From: Archangium violaceum Cb vi76
Lineage (GTDB): Bacteria; Myxococcota; Myxococcia; Myxococcales; Myxococcaceae
DNA length: 64,000 nucleotides
Assembly (NCBI RefSeq): GCF_000733295.1
Contig: NZ_JPMI01000247.1
Location: 36,914-100,913 of the forward strand
Reading direction: 5' to 3'
The notes beneath the pieces are model-generated. The model made no database searches. It was given only the letters and a program-made list of their open reading frames with translations, and had not been told where the DNA came from. Every line of letters starts with the position of its first letter. Within the stretch, counting starts at the first letter, position 1. A program made the position numbers and the translations under genes. Shown here piece after piece: positions 8,601 through 15,589 of the stretch.

Positions 8601-10200
8601 TCTTGCGGAAGTCACCCTCCTGGGTCTCCGCGACGACATCCCCATTCCTGTCGATCAGGTAGACGTCGTCGTAGTCCTTGTCGTCATTCCTGTCCTCGTT
8701 CAGGACGAACTCGTTGAACTGCTCGTAGCGGAAGAGCTTGCCCGCCCACCCCTTGTTGCTGGCGGGGACCATGCGGGGGATGATCGCCAGCTGCGACGAG
8801 TTCTGCGACTGCAGGCTGTTGACGGCCACCGAGGTGAAGGCGTTGCTGCGCGCGTTGATGTTGTCCAGGATCTTCAGCAGGGCCTGCTTGAGCTCGCTGG
8901 TGCTCCGGGCCGGGAAGAACTCGCCGCCACCCACCCGCGCCGTCTCCTGCAGCAGCTTGCTGGAGGTCACCGCCTCGGAGAAGCCGATGGTGTAGGTGGC
9001 CACGCGCTGCATGCCCCCCTTCTCCTCGCGCATGTCGTTGTCCCAGAAGTACCTGGCCACCTTGTGCAGGTTGCCCTTGCAGTCCGTGCAGTTGGAGGAC
9101 TGCTTGGTGATGGCGCTGGGGAGGGAGACGTAGTTGCCTTCGCTGGTGGGATCACCGTCCGTCAGCAGGATGACGGCGTTGAATCCGCACTCGTAGCAGA
9201 TGGCGTCGCCGCGGTTGTACGCAGTGGAGCCGACGCTCGCCGGCTTGGGGTGATTGGAGCCGAAATACTTGGAGAAGGGCGTGGTGCCGCTGCTCCTGCT
9301 CTGGAAGTAATAACCCGCCGCGTAGAGCGTGTCCGAGAGCGGGGTACCGATATGGCCCCACGCCAGCCGCTTCGTCGAGCTCCCGTTGTTGGTGAGATTC
9401 CTGAGGAAGGTGTCGCGGCCGGCCTTCATCGCGTCGGCGTCCAGCGGGTAGGCGCACGAGGGGCTCATCTCCTGGAGCATGCAGAGGCTGTTGACGCTCC
9501 ACGAAGAACCCCAGCACCCCTCCGAACCCACCGTCTCGAAGGACATCACCGCGAAGCGCGCCTCGGGCAACGCGTGGACGACATCCGCCAGCACCTTCAC
9601 GGCGCCCGAGTCACGCGGCGCGTAGAAGTTGAGGAAGTTGCCCTTCACCCGGCGCGTCGAGCCATCGACGTAGTACCCCTTGGTGTCCAGGCACTGCTGG
9701 CACAGCGTGCGGTCCGCCGACTTGCTGGAGACGCCCTTGCACGCATCCGTCACGTTCGACCACGCGTCGACCTGGTCGTCATTCTCCGGGGGGTTCTGGA
9801 AGCTACGGCCATACCCGTCCGAGGGCGCGTTGTAATACTTGTTGGTCGCGAACCACTCGCTGGACTGGGTGGACATGCTCGTCCACAAGCGCGGGTACAC
9901 CTCGTCCTTGTCGTAGCCCAGCTCCTCGAAGAACGAGTGCGAGCAGCCCTTGGCCGTGGGCCAGGTCGTCGGCCACGCGTACATGGAGCTGGAGGTGTCG
10001 ATGATGAAGAGGATGTTGGGTGAGCCGCTCGGGCTGGAGAAGAACTTCTCGTCTCCGCTGAACTGCGTCGGATTCATCAACGAATCCAGCCGCGAGGTCG
10101 TCGGCAGACAGCAGGCGGCCTGATCGATGGCGGCCGCCGTGTCCGCCCGGAGCACCACCAGCACCGAGGCAACAAGGTACAACGTCAGCTTACGAATCAT
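5608..10200 (-). CDS. pilY1: PilY1-type type IV pilus assembly/adhesion protein
   Basis: A 1530-residue exported protein, the last gene of the minor-pilin operon. From the N-terminus: signal peptide MIRKLTLYLVASVLVVLRADTAAA; a von Willebrand A domain with MIDAS residues DTSSS at about 68-72; a long Cys-containing insertion; an acidic Ca-binding loop DEDGDGSR near 695; then the PilC/PilY beta-propeller (about 720-1160) with VGANDGMLHAF and VWAFIPSDLLPRL. A Ser/Thr/Cys-rich C-terminal region of some 350 residues follows. In Myxococcus xanthus, PilY1 proteins and four minor pilins form the priming complex at the pilus tip, in three alternative gene clusters. The ATG at 10200 gives a proper signal peptide; the 30 extra codons upstream do not. 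Adhesive and calcium-dependent roles are by homology. Confidence 0.93.
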   Translation of the reverse strand: MIRKLTLYLVASVLVVLRADTAAAIDQAACCLPTTSRLDSLMNPTQFSGDEKFFSSPSGSPNILFIIDTSSSMYAWPTTWPTAKGCSHSFFEELGYDKDEVYPRLWTSMSTQSSEWFATNKYYNAPSDGYGRSFQNPPENDDQVDAWSNVTDACKGVSSKSADRTLCQQCLDTKGYYVDGSTRRVKGNFLNFYAPRDSGAVKVLADVVHALPEARFAVMSFETVGSEGCWGSSWSVNSLCMLQEMSPSCAYPLDADAMKAGRDTFLRNLTNNGSSTKRLAWGHIGTPLSDTLYAAGYYFQSRSSGTTPFSKYFGSNHPKPASVGSTAYNRGDAICYECGFNAVILLTDGDPTSEGNYVSLPSAITKQSSNCTDCKGNLHKVARYFWDNDMREEKGGMQRVATYTIGFSEAVTSSKLLQETARVGGGEFFPARSTSELKQALLKILDNINARSNAFTSVAVNSLQSQNSSQLAIIPRMVPASNKGWAGKLFRYEQFNEFVLNEDRNDDKDYDDVYLIDRNGDVVAETQEGDFRKITAFSTPATVTQFGEAAQHYWEAGEELKKDWEQGAETGGAKKPDFGRNIYTVTDNGRLKGGLKDGLINQDDELVEFKLEKLAELQQYLAVSGAPMCPSGTGSGYKPGFILSKMGLTSKQAAEMMNKVRSGVVSADPTSQADYDKLCAALVIQYVRGQDLFDEDGDGSRANMRPSALGDIFHSAPVVVSPPVDKFLCDLGVSTQCVRTLYSSAEQLGGQATPLKPSKDPIPATCKPGAAMNQGDAYDGYHHKNRMRERLILVGANDGMLHAFSDGKGAVDQACNIHYAPVAGEQSGGKEVWAFIPSDLLPRLQDMMQGHAYYVDGDIMVRDIWSDDNNNGWKDEDEYHTVAVVAEGRGGTHYFALELRWDDAAKPAALAPGFRWMFPQPCTDEALRFGKTLFSLSPKSPPIGPVRFRSASPMPQAEGLPPKDFSERWVTMLSGGWSPGGEKGRGIYMVDVWNGKVDSRRDNLLWKWEFASPGKASSGADKTREFLKYGFVAPVAMADYGPSTEPALDGFFDTAVVGDLGGQLWTMRFHEPGIIDSSGLVTNWSAGRAFAMDRQDVSSSTAERIDKRSPFFYLSSLAYQQDTRALRAFVGTGNRYSILDEGVGICRYDNPQACSKLGCAQTLVNYKVTRGTSDAQTMNSEWGKGTYAKATATQWNDTPASFDYCGPTTSKSFIKAAFDKREAQTCTRQDGGSSTYAFASTSVECGQYASDVFDCRVPATATIDTKNMGDLDVKQPLATSSSVGKNRFFGIWAYGGAQDRVFTEDPNSASANKADKYDNRRLSDSNDDLRNVTDVVCKADGSCTCASGSTSCVASRPLAAPDSRGWFYEYDGPHHKTASGSAVLASCTMWNSMYSEAVQPQAGESLACSGSYASRARLFQADFITGAPNCAVGFSNNNTFARYQERSVIAPPPDVSTSIQISKTGQVKYSTIFLEPGPNREKANQTQVSASTDVLQSIYELPVSRGLHECRHLQPGPNGGGKQACLPSGI

Positions 10201-10211
10201 GGCGCCTTCCC

Positions 10212-10724
10212 TCACAGGCCATAACGGAAGAGGAACTCCACCTCGGACTGACGGCCCTTGGCGGCCGGGTTGCCCGAGGACTCCTCGCACTTGACCACCA
10301 CCCGGTAGTACTGCCCACCGAGGATGGTGGAGCGGGGCATGTTGTTGGCCAGCTCTACCGCCTGGCCAGCGGCCGCTCCCATCGTCACCGCATCCACGGT
10401 CGTCACCGTGGCGATCGCTTCCGAGTCATAGTGTCCGGTCATCAGCCGCGAGCGCGCCTCCGGATCCGGATCATCGATGAGCTTCGTATCGAGGATCTCC
10501 AGCGTCCCGGTGGCCTGGAACAACGACAGGCGGGAGAGCAGGTGGCGGCGCGCCGCCTCCGCGCAGACGTTGACGCGATCTCCGCGCAGCTTCTCCGCCG
10601 TCGCCTCGCGGTTGCGATTGGTGAACTGGATGGCCCCTCCCACCAGCACCATCAACACGGAGATGGCGATGACGGTGAGCAGCAGGGCATTGCCTCGGGG
10701 GGCCCGGGTTCTGGGATGGATCAT
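10212..10724 (-). CDS. PilX-type minor pilin
   Basis: A 170-residue protein with a short basic leader MIHPRTRAPRGNALLLTVIAISVLMVLVGG: a glycine, then a hydrophobic helix, as in PilX-like proteins whose prepilin-peptidase site is less canonical (G-NALLL instead of G-FTLIE). The remainder is an alpha/beta domain with two cysteines. It sits 11 bases upstream of pilY1 and 6 bases after the PilW-type gene. By homology it is part of the minor-pilin priming complex that carries PilY1 at the pilus tip. Assignment as PilX rests on position and on the N-terminal segment. Confidence 0.82.
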   Translation of the reverse strand: MIHPRTRAPRGNALLLTVIAISVLMVLVGGAIQFTNRNREATAEKLRGDRVNVCAEAARRHLLSRLSLFQATGTLEILDTKLIDDPDPEARSRLMTGHYDSEAIATVTTVDAVTMGAAAGQAVELANNMPRSTILGGQYYRVVVKCEESSGNPAAKGRQSEVEFLFRYGL

Positions 10725-10730
10725 GATGGG

Positions 10731-11915
10731 TCAGCCTCCCCATGAAATGTCAGTGGGCTCGTCACCCACCTCGGGAATGAAAGCGGAGCGGGACAGCATG
10801 TTTGGCACACGCACCGTCAGGGTCATGTTGGTCCGGTAGTAGCCGTCCGCCTCCACGGCTTCGTTGGAGTCTTCCAGATCCACGCGCTCGAAGGCACGGC
10901 GCCCGTTGGATTCGGCGCGCGTCGAGCGCACGCTGATGCTCAGGCGCACCGCCCGGATGTTCGCGGGGTGCTGGTTGTAGCGCGTCGCATCGTCGTAAGC
11001 CGTGCCATACACGGGCGCCGGGGTGACGTCCGGGTCGGGGAAACGCTCCGAGTCGTCGCTGCCCACGTCTCCCAGCACCCAGTTCGAGGGATCCGAGCTG
11101 GCATCCACCGGAGGCAGGACCGTGGCGTGGACGCTGTTGGGCAACGGGCGGTTCATCACGTAGGCCACCTGGAAGGACTCCACATCCGCGGCCAGGGGCA
11201 CGGCATTGGCCAGGTCCAGCGTGTCCAGGCGATCGAAGGCCATCAGGAACGGACGGCCATCCAGGTCCATGATGCGGACGCGCAGCTCATGCAGGAGCAT
11301 GATGTAGGGCGCATCCGTCCCGGTCCAGGACAGACACCCGGCATCCGCGCCCACGGAGGACAAGCGGGCGTCCACCGCGAAGTTCTTCGAGCTGATGGTG
11401 TCGGACTGCAAGCCTCCCGCGCTCACCCGCAGGACCACGTAGTCACGCCCGCCCCGGCACGACACGAGGAAGCGCTGGCTCTCGGGAAAGTCCACGCCGA
11501 ACGTATCCCCGCCCTGCAGCTGCAGGCCATCGGCGGCGGTGTAGAAGCCCCGGCGCAACCACGAGGGATCCCGGTAGCGGAAGGCCAGATCATCCGTCAC
11601 GGACTGGGGAACGCCGGGCGCGAAAGCGAGAACCTGATTGGCCTTGGGGGCCAGGGTGGCGTCGAAGTCGAAGGCGAAGCGGGGATCCACTCCATAGCCG
11701 GCCATCCGCAGCCGCTGCTCGATGAAGGTCGCCGCCGTGCGCGCCCCCTCCACGGCCACCTTGACGCGCGACTCGGCCTGATAGGAGCCCTGCACCGCCA
11801 ACACGGAGAAGGCCACGGCGAAGAGGATGATGCTCGTGGTGGCGGCACCCACCAGGAGCTCGACGAGGGTGAAGCCGCGCGGCGCGTGGGATGGGGGGGA
11901 TTTCGAACGCGTCAT
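10731..11915 (-). CDS. PilW-type minor pilin
   Basis: A 394-residue prepilin. The leader ends at the type III signal site PRG-FTLVELLVGAATTS, followed by a long hydrophobic helix for membrane retention and pilus packing. The large C-terminal domain (about 350 residues) has the size expected of PilW-like pilins and includes cysteines in CRGGRDY and AGCLSW. I chose the ATG at 11915; a GTG at 11924, immediately after the PilV stop, would add three residues. No strong Shine-Dalgarno is visible for either, so coupling to the upstream gene is likely. Works with the neighbouring FimT-, PilV- and PilX-type pilins to initiate pilus assembly. Confidence 0.85.
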   Translation of the reverse strand: MTRSKSPPSHAPRGFTLVELLVGAATTSIILFAVAFSVLAVQGSYQAESRVKVAVEGARTAATFIEQRLRMAGYGVDPRFAFDFDATLAPKANQVLAFAPGVPQSVTDDLAFRYRDPSWLRRGFYTAADGLQLQGGDTFGVDFPESQRFLVSCRGGRDYVVLRVSAGGLQSDTISSKNFAVDARLSSVGADAGCLSWTGTDAPYIMLLHELRVRIMDLDGRPFLMAFDRLDTLDLANAVPLAADVESFQVAYVMNRPLPNSVHATVLPPVDASSDPSNWVLGDVGSDDSERFPDPDVTPAPVYGTAYDDATRYNQHPANIRAVRLSISVRSTRAESNGRRAFERVDLEDSNEAVEADGYYRTNMTLTVRVPNMLSRSAFIPEVGDEPTDISWGG

Positions 11916-11924
11916 GAAGACCAC

Positions 11925-12545
11925 TCAGATTTCGATGTTGGTCCCGTTACCGAACGGGCTCGCGTCGTAGAACCCGACGAACTGCCGCAGGAAGCGCCGG
12001 CGCCCCAGCTCGTTCCACGACACGACGATCGCCACCTCGTCGATCGACACATTGGCGACCGGATCCAACCGCGACACCCGCACCAGGACCCGGCGGAAGC
12101 GCTCCCTGTCCGTCTTCGGGTAGCCAGGCAGCAGCCTGTCGGCCTCGTCCGCGGTCTCCTCGAAGGCGTCCAGATCCATGATGCAGCGCACCGCCCACGG
12201 CTCCGCGCCGGGATCCAGACTCTCCAGCCCGCCGGCCAGCTCCTGCACGCTCGCGCCCGCATGACAGGCCGCGCCCGTGAGCATGCCCTCGACCACCCGA
12301 TGCCGGCCCAGCGTGTCCAGCGCCACGCGCACCTGGGAGCCGATGCCCGCGGCGCGGCTGGCCTGGTTGGCCATGGAGTTCTGCTCGCTGGCCACCAGCA
12401 CGCCCTGGAACACGCCCAGCAGACCAATGAGCAACACGACGGAAGCCACCATCCCTTCGATGAGTGACACTCCGCGCGGAGCGGAACCCATACGGCGGAC
12501 ACGGCGTCGGGAAGAGAGATCCACGGCAGAGCCTCCGATCGGCAT
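11925..12545 (-). CDS. PilV-type minor pilin
   Basis: A 206-residue prepilin-like protein. The membrane segment is RG-VSLIEGMVASVVLLIGLL, with Glu at position 5 of the mature helix and valine instead of phenylalanine at position 1. The start at 12545 overlaps the FimT-type stop by one base (TGATG), implying translational coupling, but it gives an unusually long 28-residue leader; an internal ATG at 12491 would give a conventional 7-residue leader. Both are plausible. The C-terminal domain contains two cysteines (GAACHAG, VRCIMD) that may form a disulphide. Family assignment rests on the SLIE motif and on gene order. Confidence 0.82.
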   Translation of the reverse strand: MPIGGSAVDLSSRRRVRRMGSAPRGVSLIEGMVASVVLLIGLLGVFQGVLVASEQNSMANQASRAAGIGSQVRVALDTLGRHRVVEGMLTGAACHAGASVQELAGGLESLDPGAEPWAVRCIMDLDAFEETADEADRLLPGYPKTDRERFRRVLVRVSRLDPVANVSIDEVAIVVSWNELGRRRFLRQFVGFYDASPFGNGTNIEI

Positions 12546-13219
12546 CAGTGGGAGAAGGCCGCCACGTAACCCGTGGGACCCGCGATGGCGAACAGGTATT
12601 CGGACTTGCGGTCCTGGCTGCTGAGGGCCAGTCCCTGGTTCTTGGTGAAGACGTACTCGCCCTGCCCATTGACGAAACGGGCGCTCCCATCCGGGAAGAA
12701 GGCGATGGCGCCACGCAGCGGCGCCCCCGAGCAGAAGCCACAGGTCCGCACCTGGAGCGCCGCGAAGGGCTGAGCGTACTGCCCCGCCTCACCGGGCTTC
12801 AGCGCCTCGAAACGCACTCCCTTGCTGTAGTCCTCCAGGAAGTACGACGCCGACACCAGGGCCGAGCCCCTGGGATCCATGGCGAAGAGGCCAGCGGGCG
12901 CACGCACGTAGCTGCTCCCGGAGTCCTCCACGAGGAAGAACGCGCCCGGGCCTCCCTCCATCGCCTTGCGGCCGGCGGACGGATACAGGAGGACCCACAT
13001 CGGATAACCCCGCGAGACCGCCTGGGCCCGCGCCGTGGTCAGCACGCCCTGCATGTCGAACGCGGCATTCTGCAGCGCCCCACGCCGGCCCAGCGAGTCG
13101 AAAGCCACCATGGACAGCGCCGCCAGCACGCCGATGATCGCCACCACGACCATCAGCTCGACGAGGGTGACTCCCCTCATGCGCCGCTCGTGCTTCGCTG
13201 GAATTCCCTGGGTGCGCAT
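12545..13219 (-). CDS. FimT/GspH-type pseudopilin, first gene of the minor-pilin operon
   Basis: A 224-residue type IV pilin-like protein. The prepilin site is RMRG-VTLVELMVVVAIIGVLAAL (glycine at residue 16), followed by a GspH/FimT-like domain of beta-strands with a CGFCSG cysteine pair that could form a vicinal disulphide. The ATG at 13219 has GAGAG eight bases upstream; a GTG at 13234 is the only other option. It opens the operon fimT-pilV-pilW-pilX-pilY1, all on the minus strand with gaps of 0-11 bases. The upstream intergenic region is comparatively AT-rich, fitting a promoter for the operon. Confidence 0.87.
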   Translation of the reverse strand: MRTQGIPAKHERRMRGVTLVELMVVVAIIGVLAALSMVAFDSLGRRGALQNAAFDMQGVLTTARAQAVSRGYPMWVLLYPSAGRKAMEGGPGAFFLVEDSGSSYVRAPAGLFAMDPRGSALVSASYFLEDYSKGVRFEALKPGEAGQYAQPFAALQVRTCGFCSGAPLRGAIAFFPDGSARFVNGQGEYVFTKNQGLALSSQDRKSEYLFAIAGPTGYVAAFSH

Positions 13220-13674
13220 TTGACCAACTCTCACTGGGAGAACAGATTGCCCGGCTTTATGGGAAATGTAAATAATTCTCAGCCCATCGAAAGATGGATG
13301 GTCAACACCTTTTGGGAGGAAAGCCGATCTCCGGGGTTGCGTCCCTCCCCGCGGAAGAATCCCTCAACGCACCGAGAAGAAGCAAACCGGCCCACCTGAG
13401 AGGAAGGCTCCCAGGAAAACCCGGCTACGTCTATTCCCGGGCAAGCCAACGCCAGACAGCTCGCCCGCTCCGGAGTCGCTGGCCTGAAGCCGCGCCCCGC
13501 GTTGCGAGCCTGCTGGAAAAATGGCGGAAAACCGATCACATCGGGGACGCCAAGCAAACGGTGGGCCGCCTGCCAACCCCCCGAAAGCACGACTGTCCGG
13601 TGGCGATCACCGCAGGTGTTGCGGCCCAGACCCTCGCAAACTTTGCGAGGTGCGCAAAATGTAGTGGGTCCGGA
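13220..13674. other. Intergenic region upstream of the minor-pilin operon
   Basis: About 455 bases without a credible gene; the open frames here show no family resemblance and overlap one another. The part nearest the FimT-type gene is visibly AT-richer than the surroundings and contains a small inverted repeat, ccatc-gaaa-gatgg, at 13276-13300. I could not define a convincing -35/-10 pair or a sigma-54 site. The far end is the 3' flank of the DHH phosphoesterase gene, which reads in the same direction. Confidence 0.5.
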
Positions 13675-14631
13675 TTAAGCGGACAGCTCGGACAGGATTT
13701 CCGTCCAGGCGGAGCGGGCACGCGCCAGCTCCCCGGGCTTGAAGCTGATGGCGGCCACCACGGGGTGCCCGCCGCCGCCGTAGCGCGAGGCGATGGCGGC
13801 CAGGTCGTGCCGCCGCTCCTGGGGACGCCACGGGTTGGAGCCGAGCGACACCTTGGCGCGCGAGGGGCCCTGCCCCACCCAGAGGGTGTAGCGGGCCTCG
13901 GGATAGAGGGCGTAGGCGATGAACTTGTTGAGGCTGTCCACGCCCTCGTCCGCCAGGTCGAAGGAGACGACGCCGTTCTCGTAGCGGGCCTTGGCGCGCA
14001 CCAGCTCGATGTGCTGACGGTGGCGCTCGAGCAGCGGCGCCAGCGGCGTGGCGATCAGCGGCGAGGCGGCGATGGCGGCCAGCGAGTCGGTCTGCATCCG
14101 CTCGATGACCTGGGGAATGAGCGCGGGGTCCTTGTTCGCCTCGAGCACCGTCATGATGCGCAGCGCGGGCTCCTCCAGCGCCACGGCCATCTCCGGGTTG
14201 GGGAAGAGCGCGCCGTCGATGATCTCCGCCCAGTGCAGCAGCTCCTTCAAGGGAGAGGGGTCCCACCCGAAGCGCTCGCGCGCCACGTCCGCCAGGTACA
14301 CGGTGCAGCTCTTGCGGTGCGCGTCGTGGAACTTGTGCCCGCTGGTATCGGCGCGGAAATGGGCCTCGTCCCCCGGCTGCTGGAAGGCGGAGACATGGTG
14401 ATCGAACCACCAGGTGAGCCGCGCGTCCTGGCTGTAGCGGAAGTCGACGATGACGTTCTCGTCCCCGGTGAAGACGGCCGGATCAATGGCCGCGCCCCCC
14501 GCCTGGTGGGACAGGCCCCGGTAGCTGAAGCGGGCATCCGGGCGCACGCGCTCGCGGTAGAAGCGGGTGAAGACCGCCGCGCTCGCGGCCCCGTCGAAGC
14601 AGCTGTCGTGGAAGAGAACCTGGACGTTCAT
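13675..14631 (-). CDS. DHH/DHHA1-type phosphoesterase
   Basis: A 318-residue protein of the DHH phosphoesterase superfamily. Motifs visible: HDSCFDGAASAA near residues 8-18 (metal ligands), VDF at 62-64, WFDHHVSAF with the signature DHH at 77-79, and the late SRYGGGGHPVVAAI glycine-rich loop (about 280-292) of DHHA1 domains. This resembles NrnA-like nano-RNases or bifunctional oligoribonuclease/pAp phosphatases but is shorter on the N-terminal side, and substrate cannot be assigned. Manganese-dependent and cytoplasmic by family. The ATG at 14631 starts MNVQVLFHDS; upstream in-frame codons are not protein-like. Confidence 0.85.
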   Translation of the reverse strand: MNVQVLFHDSCFDGAASAAVFTRFYRERVRPDARFSYRGLSHQAGGAAIDPAVFTGDENVIVDFRYSQDARLTWWFDHHVSAFQQPGDEAHFRADTSGHKFHDAHRKSCTVYLADVARERFGWDPSPLKELLHWAEIIDGALFPNPEMAVALEEPALRIMTVLEANKDPALIPQVIERMQTDSLAAIAASPLIATPLAPLLERHRQHIELVRAKARYENGVVSFDLADEGVDSLNKFIAYALYPEARYTLWVGQGPSRAKVSLGSNPWRPQERRHDLAAIASRYGGGGHPVVAAISFKPGELARARSAWTEILSELSA

Positions 14632-14870
14632 GCCGGTGGCCTTACCTGACTCCCATGTCAGATGTGTACGAAAAGCCTCAACGAAACGAGTCATTCCCCC
14701 ACGGAACATTGAACGAAGTTTGGAATCCCTCCCCCGGGTCCGAGGCAAGTGGTGACTGCAAGTCCCTGATTCTTCGAGACAGGCAGGCGGACGAGCCCCT
14801 GGCATGCCGCATGCATTCCATTTGGGCCTGTTCAGTCCATCGACCCACGGGCAGCAGGTGGGAGGACACC

Positions 14871-15104
14871 ATGGCCAAGACGGCGACACGCAAGCGCGGT
14901 TCGGTCCAGCGGCAGGGACGCAGGACAATGCCCACGCCCCGGAGGAGCACCCATCGCCGGGCGGCTCCGGCGTTGCTCACCCTGGGAGATCTCATCGCGG
15001 CGGCCTACGACACGGCCGGCGGAGAGAGCTTCGAGGTGCTCAAGCTCGTCACCTCGCAGCAGATGACCCGGGCCCTGGGACGGCGCATCGTCCTGGAAGG
15101 CTGA
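14871..15104 (+). CDS. Small basic N-terminal protein, unknown function
   Basis: A 77-residue protein. GGAGG at 14861-14865 lies six bases before the ATG, good support for translation. The first 33 residues are strongly basic (MAKTATRKRGSVQRQGRRT and following), like a nucleic-acid-binding tail. The remaining 45 form an amphipathic segment (LTLGDLIAAAYDTAGGE...VLKLVTSQQMTRALGRRIVL). I do not recognise a named domain; short proteins of this layout occur in myxobacteria. Monocistronic, between the phosphoesterase (divergent) and a small lipoprotein gene (convergent). Confidence 0.7.
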   Translation: MAKTATRKRGSVQRQGRRTMPTPRRSTHRRAAPALLTLGDLIAAAYDTAGGESFEVLKLVTSQQMTRALGRRIVLEG

Positions 15105-15164
15105 GTCTCCCCTCCCCCACCGGCCTCGTGGCCCCAAGGGAGTGGTGAGCCCACGCGGAGGCCC

Positions 15165-15410
15165 TCAGGGCACGTCCGTGATGGAGATGTACTGCTTGTC
15201 GGTGGGCTCGCCCGCGAGCAGCTTGCCGAGGTCCTCGGCGTTGTTGGGGTGCACGAGGAAGGTGCCCGCGGGCGTCTCCATGCGCACCGGCTCCGGTACT
15301 CCCTGCACGTCCCCGGCGGGGCCTCCGCTTCCAGCGACGGAGGAACGCGACGACGGCAGGGTCGCGCAACCGGCCAGGGCCAGCAGACAGAGCACGGCGT
15401 GGAGCTTCAT
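15165..15410 (-). CDS. Small lipoprotein
   Basis: An 81-residue predicted lipoprotein: MKLHAVLCLLALAGCATLPSS has a clean lipobox LAGC at residues 12-15. After a Ser/Gly/Pro-rich linker, the C-terminal half (METPAGTFLVHPNNAEDLGKLL...YISITDVP) forms a small soluble segment. The ATG at 15410 is chosen because it begins the signal peptide. No function assigned. It lies downstream of the TolB-like lipoprotein gene on the same strand, but 180 bases away, so common transcription is uncertain. Confidence 0.72.
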   Translation of the reverse strand: MKLHAVLCLLALAGCATLPSSRSSVAGSGGPAGDVQGVPEPVRMETPAGTFLVHPNNAEDLGKLLAGEPTDKQYISITDVP

Positions 15411-15589
15411 CCAGGTCCTCCCCAAGCAAGAGCGGCCCGCGGCGCGGGAACGGGGGCGCCTGGGTACGTCGCTTTGGCCCGGGAGGCAAGTCCCCGGCCT
15501 CCGGACGCGGCCGACTGTACACAGGACAACGCCCGCGCCCCGTGGCTTCCGGGACGCGGGCGCCAGGCCCTGCTCCATGCGTCAGGGGA

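Noticed and set aside
5665..10023. 1452-codon open frame on the plus strand across the PilY1 gene
   Set aside because: It is the antisense shadow of pilY1. Composition is Arg/His/Leu/Val-biased without domains, while the minus strand has VWA and propeller motifs and a signal peptide.
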